From assembly GCA_900767685.1 (NCBI GenBank), contig CAAGAB010000153.1:1-8913 (forward strand): DNA of 8,913 nt, read 5' to 3'. The number at the start of each line of letters is the position of its first letter. The stretch's first letter is position 1. The translations under genes and the position numbers were made by a program. Shown here one piece after another: positions 1 to 6,359 of the stretch. This DNA is from an uncultured Coprococcus sp. (GTDB taxonomy: Bacteria > Bacillota_A > Clostridia > Lachnospirales > Lachnospiraceae). Under the pieces are notes generated by a model that worked only from the letters and a program-made list of their open reading frames with translations, did not search any database and was not told where the DNA came from.

Positions 1-63
1 CTCAGCTGGGAGAGCATCTGCCTTACAAGCAGAGGGTCATAGGTTCGAGCCCTATAGGTCCCA
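1..63 (+). tRNA. tRNA-Val (anticodon TAC), 5' end missing
   Basis: The window opens inside the D-stem, so the 5' half of the acceptor stem is missing. The rest folds well. The D-arm remnant ends at 15. The anticodon stem is TCTGC/GCAGA (17-21/29-33) around the loop CTTACAA, putting anticodon TAC at 24-26, which reads valine codons. The T-arm is ATAGG/CCTAT around TTCGAGC (39-55). The 3' acceptor strand is AGGTCCC (56-62) with discriminator A at 63. CCA does not follow in the sequence, so it would be added after transcription. The gene sits 32 nt before tRNA-Leu in the same direction and is probably co-transcribed with it. Confidence 0.95.
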
Positions 64-95
64 TTTTCTAAGCTTTTTAATAAAAGGTGCAGAAT

Positions 96-181
96 GCCGG
101 CGTGGCGGAACTGGCAGACGCACAGGACTTAAAATCCTGCGGGACTAATCTCCCGTACCGGTTCGATTCCGGTCGCCGGCA
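96..181 (+). tRNA. tRNA-Leu (anticodon TAA)
   Basis: A complete class II tRNA. The acceptor stem pairs GCCGGCG (96-102) with CGCCGGC (174-180), with discriminator A at 181. The anticodon stem is CAGGA/TCCTG (123-127/135-139) around CTTAAAA, giving anticodon TAA at 130-132. A long variable arm built on CGGGA...TCCCG follows, as expected for leucine tRNAs. The T-arm has the standard GTTCGATTC core. CCA is not encoded. It is the last tRNA of the cluster and is followed within 10 nt by an intrinsic terminator. Confidence 0.97.
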
Positions 182-188
182 TTAAATT

Positions 189-232
189 AAAAGCCTGAAA
201 CCTAAGAAAAATCAAGGGTTTCAGGCTTTTTT
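189..232 (+). terminator. Intrinsic terminator of the tRNA cluster
   Basis: A perfect 14-bp stem pairs AAAAGCCTGAAACC (189-202) with GGTTTCAGGCTTTT (217-230), with an A-rich loop and a T run of six at 227-232. It starts 8 nt after tRNA-Leu and so ends the tRNA transcript. Confidence 0.93.
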
Positions 233-428
233 CTTTACCTTAAAATATGCCGCAGGGGCAAAATAGGGGCAAAAAGTCCAAAAATAGAGATTTATAATTT
301 CATTAAAAAAGATAAGAATATGAGAATGCGAAGCAACTTAATTATGGCAAGGCAAAAGTAATTATTTGTAATATAATAAAGTGAAATCTATTAAAAAAAT
401 AAAAAAAGAACAACAGTGATTTTAAGTA
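233..428. other. AT-rich intergenic stretch without a gene
   Basis: No reading frame with a plausible ribosome site is present on either strand. The stretch is rich in A runs. Two copies of AGGGGCAAAA lie 11 bp apart at 254-263 and 265-274, just past the tRNA terminator. A TATAAT box occurs at 372-377, but I see no -35 at a suitable distance. One reading is a scar of an element once integrated at the tRNA-Leu locus. That is inference from position and from the repeats only. Confidence 0.5.
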
Positions 429-457
429 TTGACCATTTGGCGTAGCGGTGCTAGTAT
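429..457 (+). promoter_or_regulatory. Sigma-A-type promoter P1 upstream of the deaminase
   Basis: The -35 TTGACC (429-434, five of six consensus bases) is separated by exactly 17 bp from the -10 TAGTAT (452-457, four of six). Transcription should start at about 463-466. That is only a few bases before the first arm of the hairpin at 468-526, so RNA made from P1 would meet a terminator almost at once. Confidence 0.55.
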
Positions 458-467
458 GTGAGCCATC

Positions 468-531
468 AGGAACCAAAAGTTTTATCTGTTTTCCTTAAAA
501 CCAAAACAGATAGCTATTTGGTTCCTTTTTT
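468..531 (+). terminator. Two-tier terminator/attenuator hairpin 1, right after P1
   Basis: The outer stem pairs AGGAACCAAA (468-477) with TTTGGTTCCT (517-526). A second, inner stem pairs ATCTGTTTT (484-492) with AAAACAGAT (503-511). A run of six T residues (526-531) follows the outer stem on the plus strand, so this is a plus-strand intrinsic terminator. No gene lies upstream for it to end. With P1 it would define a short RNA of roughly 65-70 nt, or act as an attenuator that must be read through for P1 to reach the deaminase. Confidence 0.7.
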
Positions 532-560
532 GTTTATACCGCGGAAAATAAAAATATAAT
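530..560 (+). promoter_or_regulatory. Possible second promoter P2
   Basis: A perfect -10 TATAAT lies at 555-560. The best -35 candidate is TTGTTT at 530-535, with a 19-bp spacer that is longer than ideal. It overlaps the T run of hairpin 1. Start would be near 567, only about 14 nt before hairpin 2. The perfect -10 is the main support; the -35 is weak. Confidence 0.4.
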
Positions 561-580
561 ATTGAGATACAATATGAGAC

Positions 581-652
581 AAAGGAGTCTTTCCAAGAGT
601 TGATGTGTGACTGGATTTTTAGTGACATATCAATGTGGGAAGGCTCCTTTTT
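581..652 (+). terminator. Long terminator/attenuator hairpin 2 in the deaminase leader
   Basis: A 14-bp outer stem pairs AAAGGAGTCTTTCC (581-594) with GGGAAGGCTCCTTT (637-650), including two G-U pairs. A further 13-position stem pairs 600-612 with 621-633, with one G-G mismatch (609/624) and one G-U pair. The two stems are joined by a small internal loop (595-599/634-636), and the apical loop is 613-620. A run of five T residues (648-652) follows. The hairpin ends 58 nt before the deaminase start, so it probably attenuates the operon. I do not recognise it as a known riboswitch; in particular I do not see the conserved purine-riboswitch core. The weak in-frame codons TTG600 and ATG603 lie inside its stem and are not likely starts. 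Confidence 0.6.
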
Positions 653-710
653 CACAGTTTGGGCAGATGGCAAATCCATATTTATATATGGCATACAGGA
701 GGCAGATACA

Positions 711-2090
711 ATGAAAAGATATAATCTGATAATCAAAAATGCACAGATACACACAATGGATGATAAACGAAAGATATTTGCGAAGGGTGTTGTAGGAATA
801 GAGGGAGAGAAGATAACACTCATGAAGGAGATGAGCGAACTCACAGCGGAGGAACTTCAGGAGTGTGAAAGCGCCAATACGGTGATAGATGCCGAGGGCA
901 AGGTCGTATTTCCGGGATTCATAGATACGCATATTCATATATTTCAGTCTTTCCTGAAAGGACTTGGAGCAGACCACAGACTTATAGAGTGGCTGAATCT
1001 TTCAGCACTTCCATATGGACAGTACATGACACCACATCAGCATGAGTTGGCTGCACAGCTTGCATGTATGGAGGCGATAAAGAGTGGATGCACGACAATG
1101 AGTGAGTTTTTCTATACAAATCAGGATCCGGAACTTGCTCATTCCTGTATAGACGGAATGGTTTCAACAGGTATCCGTAGTGTATTTATCAGAACATTTC
1201 AGGATACCGGTGAGGAATACGGAATGCCGAAGTGCTTTCTTGAGCCGGCAGGTAAGGCAATGAAAGAAGTCGATGCACTGAAGAAAGCTTATAAAGAAAA
1301 TGATATGCTTTCGATCTGGACAGGCCCGGATGTCACCTGGTCAACTACAAAGGATGGCTATCAGGAGATGCTTGAGTATTGTCTTAGCGAGAATGTTAGG
1401 TATTCAATGCACATCAAGGAGACGGAGGTCGACAATGAGATGTGCGGCAGATATTACGGTAAGGATATAGTTGATATGCTTGAGGAGATAGGTTTCCTGA
1501 CAGACAAATTCCTGGCAGTCCATTGTGTAAATCTCACACCTCACGACATAGAGAGATTTGCAAAGTATGGAGTGTCGATAAGCCACAATCCTGCACCTAA
1601 CCTTTATCTGGGTTCAGGAATACCACCTATTCCAGAGAGCCTTGCGGCTGGGGTAAATGTTTCTATAGGAACAGATGGTGCGGCATCCAACAACAGTACG
1701 GATATGCTTGAGAGCATGAAACTGGCAGCCCTCATACAGAAAGGAATCCACAGAGATGCGGCAGTCATAAGTGCTGATGACATAATACACATGGCAACTG
1801 CGGGCGGGGCAAAGGCTATTGGCATGGCGGATAAGCTGGGAACATTGGAGACAGGCAAGATCGCAGATATCATAATATTTGATCCAAATCATCTGAAGTC
1901 AGCACCTATGCATGACGCGAAGGCCACGGTCGTATATGCGTCATCTGAGGAGAACATTGACACAACGATAGTAAATGGAAAGATTGTATATCAGGGCGGA
2001 AAGTTCAATTGTGGAATCAATGAGAGGAGCTTGATTGACGAGATAAACAGCGAGTTAGTGGTTTTGAAAAAACAGCTTGAAGACAGATAA
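711..2090 (+). CDS. Amidohydrolase, AtzA/TrzN-like N-heterocycle or nucleobase deaminase (459 aa)
   Basis: A cytosolic metal-dependent hydrolase of the amidohydrolase superfamily (COG0402 type) that probably deaminates an N-heterocyclic base. The start at 711 is preceded by AGGAGG (697-702) with 8 nt spacing; the frame is open back to TTG600, but those codons lie in a hairpin and have no ribosome site. Visible metal and catalytic residues are H74 and H76 (DTHIH), H234 and E237 (HIKE), H271 (AVHC) and D322 (GTDGAASNN), the full mononuclear set. The tail GTLETGKIADIIIFD (377-391) is typical of the family's closing beta-sandwich. The motif NLYLGSGIPPIPE (297-309) resembles AtzA/hydroxyatrazine-type enzymes more than SsnA or guanine deaminase. 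The next gene is an NCS2 nucleobase permease 79 nt downstream, so a purine-like or triazine-like substrate is inferred. MTA/SAH-type deamination cannot be excluded. Confidence 0.88.
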   Translation: MKRYNLIIKNAQIHTMDDKRKIFAKGVVGIEGEKITLMKEMSELTAEELQECESANTVIDAEGKVVFPGFIDTHIHIFQSFLKGLGADHRLIEWLNLSALPYGQYMTPHQHELAAQLACMEAIKSGCTTMSEFFYTNQDPELAHSCIDGMVSTGIRSVFIRTFQDTGEEYGMPKCFLEPAGKAMKEVDALKKAYKENDMLSIWTGPDVTWSTTKDGYQEMLEYCLSENVRYSMHIKETEVDNEMCGRYYGKDIVDMLEEIGFLTDKFLAVHCVNLTPHDIERFAKYGVSISHNPAPNLYLGSGIPPIPESLAAGVNVSIGTDGAASNNSTDMLESMKLAALIQKGIHRDAAVISADDIIHMATAGGAKAIGMADKLGTLETGKIADIIIFDPNHLKSAPMHDAKATVVYASSEENIDTTIVNGKIVYQGGKFNCGINERSLIDEINSELVVLKKQLEDR

Positions 2091-2169
2091 AAAAGAATAG
2101 CTAAACAAAGAATATCGAAACAAAGATGAGGACTGTCAAAGAAGTAAATAGACAAGGAGGCGCATTTGC

Positions 2170-3588
2170 ATGGAAGATAAGAAAATAGTGACAGAAACAG
2201 ATATGATGAGGGCAGAGAGCGTGTCAGGCGGAACTAGTTCGCCTTGCGATGAGAATATTTCTGGAAAGTCTGCAAATGGCAGCCAGCTGATAGTTGGTGT
2301 GAATGAGAAGATAAGCTGTGGCAAGGCTGCATTTCTGGGAATGCAGCATGTATTGTCAATGGATCTTTATATTATGCCGTTGATACTCGGTGCGGCGATA
2401 GGACTTGTCGGAGGGGAGTTGTCATTTTTCCTTCAGATGAGTTTCTTTGCCTGTGGTATTGCGACTATACTCCAGGCGGGATTTTTCATGAAGTATCCGA
2501 TTATACAGGGACCTTCATATGTACCACTTGGAGCGCTATGTACGATAGGTGCGACCATGGGAGTTAGTGCCATGATAGGAAGTCTGATACCTGGCGCGAT
2601 CATGATAATATTGCTGGGAATATTTAAAGGATTTTCGAAGTTTGTCAAGAAGGCAATACCACCCTTTATCGGTGGCATCATCATACTTATAGTTGGAATA
2701 TCTCTGACACCTACAGCTGCCAAGGGGATTGCAAGCTCAGATGGAAACTTAAGTGCAAATGTTGCATCAGGTCTCACTGCTGCTGGTGTGCTTATCGTGT
2801 GTATGATACTTCAGTACAAGCTTAAGCACAACAGAATACTTCACATGGTATCAGTAATACTCGCGCTGGTCGCAGGAACTGTCGTTGCAGCGGCACTGGG
2901 AGCAGCCGATTTCAGTTCAGTACACGATGCAGCATGGTTCAAGCTGCCAGAGTTCTTCCACTTTGGACTCCCAAAATTTGAGATCAAATCATGTATACTT
3001 ATGATGTTCATTTACCTTATCGTACTCCTTGATACAACCGGAACTTGGGTAACGATCAGTGCCATCACAGGTGAGGATCTCAGCGATAAGAGAATAGATC
3101 GTGCCACAATAGGTGAGGGCGTTGGCTGTCTCGTTGGTTCACTGTTTGGCGGAACCCCGATGACCGGATACTCGTCAAATGCCGGCGTGCTTGCGATCAC
3201 AAAGGTTGGAAGTCGTATGGCAATCATTGCAGGTGGTATGATACTCATGGTGCTCGGTGTATGTCCAAAGCTTATGACGGTTATATCATGCATCCCGACA
3301 CCTGTAGTAAACGGTGTATTTGCAGTTGTATGTATCCTGCTCATATCAAATGGAATAAAGATCATACAGAGTGAGCCTCTTGATGAGAGATCATCACTTA
3401 TCGTGGGAATCTCAGTGGTAGCAGCTGTGGCAACTATAGTCATTCCTTCAGACGTCATGAATGCGATGCCTCAGTTCCTGAACTATTTCATGTCATCAGG
3501 CACTGCAGTTGGTGCGACTATAGCGGTTGTACTCCAGCTCTGTCTTCCCAGAAAGAAAAAGACTATGAAGGTTGCTCTTGAGGGATAG
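2170..3588 (+). CDS. NCS2-family nucleobase (xanthine/uracil-type) permease (472 aa)
   Basis: An integral membrane symporter that would import a purine or pyrimidine base with protons. The start has AAGGAGG (2154-2160) 9 nt upstream. Residues 1-50 form a hydrophilic N-terminal extension. Then come QH (59-60) at the start of TM1, GPSYVPLGA (114-122), an acidic residue in the TM8 region (D288 in LLDTTGTW), and the family signature around 327-349, including S336-N337-x-G339-x4-T344-K345 and SR (348-349). About a dozen hydrophobic segments follow the usual 14-TM layout. The tail is basic (RKKK, 461-464). The first signature residue, usually Q, E or P, is serine, and the TM8 acid is Asp rather than the Glu of XanQ/UraA. 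Specificity is therefore uncertain. It is co-directional with the deaminase 79 nt upstream, and the shared terminator follows. Confidence 0.9.
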   Translation: MEDKKIVTETDMMRAESVSGGTSSPCDENISGKSANGSQLIVGVNEKISCGKAAFLGMQHVLSMDLYIMPLILGAAIGLVGGELSFFLQMSFFACGIATILQAGFFMKYPIIQGPSYVPLGALCTIGATMGVSAMIGSLIPGAIMIILLGIFKGFSKFVKKAIPPFIGGIIILIVGISLTPTAAKGIASSDGNLSANVASGLTAAGVLIVCMILQYKLKHNRILHMVSVILALVAGTVVAAALGAADFSSVHDAAWFKLPEFFHFGLPKFEIKSCILMMFIYLIVLLDTTGTWVTISAITGEDLSDKRIDRATIGEGVGCLVGSLFGGTPMTGYSSNAGVLAITKVGSRMAIIAGGMILMVLGVCPKLMTVISCIPTPVVNGVFAVVCILLISNGIKIIQSEPLDERSSLIVGISVVAAVATIVIPSDVMNAMPQFLNYFMSSGTAVGATIAVVLQLCLPRKKKTMKVALEG

Positions 3589-3629
3589 TTCATATGCTAT
3601 ATATTTAAAAACAATAAAATATACATTGT

Positions 3630-3675
3630 AAGGCACATAGAGTATGCAGTGATGCATATATTCTATGTGCCTTTT
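3630..3675 (+). terminator. Terminator of the deaminase-permease operon
   Basis: AAGGCACATAGA (3630-3641) pairs with TCTATGTGCCTT (3662-3673), extended internally by TATGCA/TGCATA. A short run of four T residues ends at 3675. It begins 42 nt after the permease stop codon. Confidence 0.85.
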
Positions 3676-3723
3676 GCATTATAGGAATGGTGTTTAGATA
3701 TAACAGGTTAAACCACAGGTTCA

Positions 3724-3752
3724 TTGATTAGGCAGACCGGATTTGATATATT
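3724..3752 (+). promoter_or_regulatory. Extended -10 promoter of the TerD-domain gene
   Basis: TTGATT (3724-3729) and TATATT (3747-3752) are spaced by exactly 17 bp. TG at 3744-3745 gives an extended -10 (TGnTATATT). Predicted start is near 3759, which leaves a leader of about 160 nt before the start codon at 3920. This is the best-looking promoter in the 331-bp gap between the permease and the TerD-domain gene. Confidence 0.65.
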
Positions 3753-3758
3753 GATCTC

Positions 3759-3776
3759 ACAAGTTACTTAACTTGT
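3759..3776. promoter_or_regulatory. Perfect inverted repeat at the predicted +1, operator candidate
   Basis: ACAAGTTA and TAACTTGT are perfect reverse complements separated by CT, making an 18-bp dyad. It begins at the expected transcription start of the promoter at 3724-3752. It could be the site of a dimeric repressor, or a 5' stem-loop that protects the mRNA. No candidate regulator lies next to it. Confidence 0.5.
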
Positions 3777-3800
3777 AGCAGAAATGTATAAAGAGGCTAT

Positions 3801-3873
3801 GGTGGTGGTTCCTTCTTTAACAGGTGGATGATATAAAAATTACCGCCACCGGTTTCCTCGCTTTTTAGAAACC
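3801..3873 (+). other. Structured leader of the TerD-domain mRNA
   Basis: Two adjacent potential stems are visible. GGTGGTGGT (3801-3809) pairs with ACCGCCACC (3842-3850), with one G-U pair across a 32-nt loop, and GGTTTC (3851-3856) pairs with GAAACC (3868-3873). A short T run lies at 3862-3866, inside the second loop, so neither stem is a convincing terminator. The GGTGG...ACCGCC sequence recalls a T-box antiterminator, but the T-box consensus is absent. Nothing else is seen in the gap from 3676 to 3919 beyond the promoter and the dyad. Confidence 0.35.
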
Positions 3874-3919
3874 ATTGTGAGTTGCAGCTTGCCGATGTTT
3901 GATGAAGGGAGAGAATGTT

Positions 3920-6241
3920 ATGAACAAGATATTGCTCAGACGAAAAAATAAAGTGATTCTTGGCACTGGCACAGCAGCGGTGGCAAATGATCGTTATATA
4001 ACAACTATCATGAAGAATATAGAAAATCTTGGATATACATTTTCTCAGGAAGTATTTGATGTACTTAGAACATACAGCGTTGATGAGCTTGTGGAGTTCT
4101 ACTTTGAACTTGAGAGTACGCTTATGGAACTTGTCGGGGCAAATGCTGAATATATGCCGATGTATGCGGATTTTCCTATGGGCGTGATGGACGCGGATTC
4201 TGCAGAGTTATACATAAACGCAATGATACATTACTGGTCCGATGGTACTCTGTATCCAGAAAGGCATAAGAAATGTGGCAAGTGCAGGCTTCCACTTTTT
4301 GAGGAGACAAGAGTCAGGGTGATCACGCTTGGAAACAGTGATAACGTAAGACAGATATTTGAAAATATCTGTATGTCCAGAACTTCTATATCTGAGACTG
4401 ATAAGGAGGATATTGCATATCTATTTGAAAATGAAAATATGAAACTGCCTGATGAGATTCCACACAAGGAGAATGCTGCGTATATAGCTGCCCTTTATCT
4501 GCAGAAGAATCCTCTGGCAAGTGTCGGCGAGATCAGAAAGTATATAAAGACTGCAACGGATGTACTGCGACTTGTCACAGCGATGAGCGATGGTGATGTG
4601 AGTCTTGCAGAGAATACGAGATATAAGAGTTTTTCCCGCAGACAGAGAAGAATGATCATGGAGCTTTTGTCGGGCTGTCCTAATATAGAGGAGGACATGC
4701 TGAGATATAAGGAGAGATGGATAAGGATTGGAGAGAGGATACACCCTTCTGAGTTTGACAGCAGCCGGTATACTCTGGCATATGACAGGGCGATAAATGC
4801 TTTTGACAAGCTGAGAAATAACAGGAAGGTAGAGACATTTGCAAGCAAGGTCGAGTTTGATCTGACATACGGTGAGTATGCAAGTGCGCTAGCTGAACTG
4901 GTGAAGAGACCGGGAGAACTGGCAAGACGACTTGATCAATTGCTCAGGGTGACATTCACGGATAGCGTGGCAGATACAGCTGATTCAATGTTTACAGATA
5001 TGCATGATAAAGATATTGAAAGAGCATATAAAGAGTCTGTTATAAGAAGCTTTGAGTCTGTTGCTGAGAATGTGTCGACACCAGTGCTGCTTCAGGTGAG
5101 AGAACATTTTGCACACAGATCGGAGCAGGCGGAAGTGAGAGTGTTCTTCCCAAAGGGAAGCCTTGCAAAGTGCCACTGTGAGAGCAATGATCTCCCTTAT
5201 ATAGATGATATATACTGTAAGGAAGTGGTACGTGTATGTGAAAAAGCACTTGTGAAGATCTATGGAAAGAGAGAGTCTATGGGTAAAGTGTATCTGTCTG
5301 GGGATTACAAGAATTATGTGGTTCCGTTTAGTCAGAGAAGTGCCGGCAAGACGCTTAAGACCATAGTCCGAGGCTCAAGACTTCCTATAGCTTCGCAGAC
5401 AAATGCTGTGAGGGCATTTATCTGGTGGACGAATATGGATAACAGTTATGGAGAGTTTTACGATGATGGCAGGGTCGATATAGATCTGTCGGCGGCAATA
5501 TTTGATGAGAACTGGAACTACATGGAGCATATTTCATATACTAATCTGAGATCAGAAAGGTATAAGGCGTGCCATTCGGGCGACATTGTAAATGGTGGCC
5601 CGGTGAACGGAGATGGTGTCAGTGAGTTCCTTGATATGGATATAGATTCCGTTGTGAAATATGGTGCAAGGTATGTTGTGTACCAAGTGTATAGTTTTAC
5701 AGATCAGACCTATGCGGATATGCCTCACGCAATGTTTGGCTGGATGGAAAGATCGGATGTGGATTCGGGCGAGATATACGAGCCGAAGACAGTTGAACAG
5801 AAGATGGATCTCACAGCAAACAGCACAGCGTGTATTCCAGTCATATTTGACTGTGTTAGAAGAGAATTCATCTGGTGTGACATGAATTTGTCCCTCACTG
5901 GGGTTCATACGCACATCGGGGGAAATAATGTGGAGAGCAATATCTCAGGAATCACTGCGGTATGCTATTCCATGGTGAACATGCAAAAACCAAACCTTTA
6001 TGATCTTATAACTCTCAATGTAAGAGCCAGGGGTGAATTTACATCTGACAGGGAAGAGGCAGACCTTGTGTTTGACGTTGAGCAGTGGATAGAGACATAC
6101 ACGAATGAGAAAGAAGCGGATGAACAGAAGACAGACCAACGTCGAGCAGATGAACAAGAGATAGAGCATGATGAGAAATCTCAGTATGTGAAAGTGATAA
6201 CACCATATGATACGGAACTATTCATGAGAGAGTATCTGTGA
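3920..6241 (+). CDS. Long TerD-domain protein (773 aa), orphan Ter-type stress protein
   Basis: A large cytosolic protein with no signal peptide or membrane segment. It matches, from memory, a class of long TerD-family proteins. The start at 3920 has AAGGGAGAG just upstream; the in-frame TTG3899 and ATG3902 lack a good site. Residues 1-130 hold a conserved N-terminal block (LRRKN at 6-10, YMPMYADFP at 78-86, AELYINAMIHYW at 95-106) and a lone CGKC (119-122). Residues 140-400 are helical. Residues 405-490 contain VFFPKGSLAK, VVPFSQRSAGKTLKTIVRGSRLP and nearby conserved stretches. The TerD beta-sandwich spans about 495-660: DIDLSAAIFDE (520-530), HSGD (552-555) and NGDGVSEF (563-570) supply the acidic residues that bind calcium in TerD proteins. 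A highly charged segment rich in E, D, K, R and Q (729-754) precedes a short tail. Role inferred only from the family: stress or tellurite-type response, possibly a scaffold. No ter genes are adjacent. Confidence 0.8.
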   Translation: MNKILLRRKNKVILGTGTAAVANDRYITTIMKNIENLGYTFSQEVFDVLRTYSVDELVEFYFELESTLMELVGANAEYMPMYADFPMGVMDADSAELYINAMIHYWSDGTLYPERHKKCGKCRLPLFEETRVRVITLGNSDNVRQIFENICMSRTSISETDKEDIAYLFENENMKLPDEIPHKENAAYIAALYLQKNPLASVGEIRKYIKTATDVLRLVTAMSDGDVSLAENTRYKSFSRRQRRMIMELLSGCPNIEEDMLRYKERWIRIGERIHPSEFDSSRYTLAYDRAINAFDKLRNNRKVETFASKVEFDLTYGEYASALAELVKRPGELARRLDQLLRVTFTDSVADTADSMFTDMHDKDIERAYKESVIRSFESVAENVSTPVLLQVREHFAHRSEQAEVRVFFPKGSLAKCHCESNDLPYIDDIYCKEVVRVCEKALVKIYGKRESMGKVYLSGDYKNYVVPFSQRSAGKTLKTIVRGSRLPIASQTNAVRAFIWWTNMDNSYGEFYDDGRVDIDLSAAIFDENWNYMEHISYTNLRSERYKACHSGDIVNGGPVNGDGVSEFLDMDIDSVVKYGARYVVYQVYSFTDQTYADMPHAMFGWMERSDVDSGEIYEPKTVEQKMDLTANSTACIPVIFDCVRREFIWCDMNLSLTGVHTHIGGNNVESNISGITAVCYSMVNMQKPNLYDLITLNVRARGEFTSDREEADLVFDVEQWIETYTNEKEADEQKTDQRRADEQEIEHDEKSQYVKVITPYDTELFMREYL

Positions 6242-6272
6242 TTGTTTTCGTAGATAAGTGGATTATATTTGG

Positions 6273-6318
6273 ATAACCGCCAGATATGGGTATACACCTA
6301 TATTTGGCGGTTATTTTG
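6273..6318 (+). terminator. Terminator of the TerD-domain gene
   Basis: ATAACCGCCAGATAT (6273-6287) pairs with ATATTTGGCGGTTAT (6300-6314), a 15-bp stem with one G-U pair, followed by TTTT at 6314-6317. It starts 31 nt after the stop codon, so the TerD-domain gene is probably transcribed alone. Confidence 0.88.
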
Positions 6319-6327
6319 ATAATGAGG

Positions 6328-6355
6328 TTGTAACAAGATTGGGGCTTTGTTACAA
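6328..6355. repeat. Inverted repeat TTGTAACA...TGTTACAA
   Basis: Perfect 8-bp arms (6328-6335 and 6348-6355) are separated by 12 bp; pairing extends to 10 bp if one T is bulged (AAG/CTT). No T run follows on either strand, so it is not an intrinsic terminator. It lies at the 5' border of the surface-protein relic and could be an operator or a junction scar. Confidence 0.4.
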
Positions 6356-6359
6356 TTAA

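Noticed and set aside
600..710. N-terminal extension of the deaminase from TTG600 or ATG603
   Set aside because: These codons lie inside the stem of hairpin 2 and lack a ribosome site, and the extra 37 residues are not family-like. ATG711 has a well-placed AGGAGG.
532..710. Purine riboswitch in the leader of the nucleobase operon
   Set aside because: The function of the operon invites it, but the conserved purine aptamer core is not present; only long two-arm hairpins are seen.
482..977. Minus-strand frames of 115-120 codons near the deaminase start
   Set aside because: They overlap the leader hairpins and the well-supported deaminase gene and show no ribosome site or recognisable motif.
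3012..3458. 148-codon minus-strand frame opposite the permease
   Set aside because: It is a shadow of the permease frame; the product has no coherent domain and is rich in T, S, P and I, as expected from antisense of membrane-protein codons.
3801..3873. T-box leader ahead of the TerD-domain gene
   Set aside because: The GGTGG and ACCGCC pieces are suggestive, but the contiguous T-box consensus and a following terminator are absent, and the gene is not an amino-acid or tRNA-synthetase gene.
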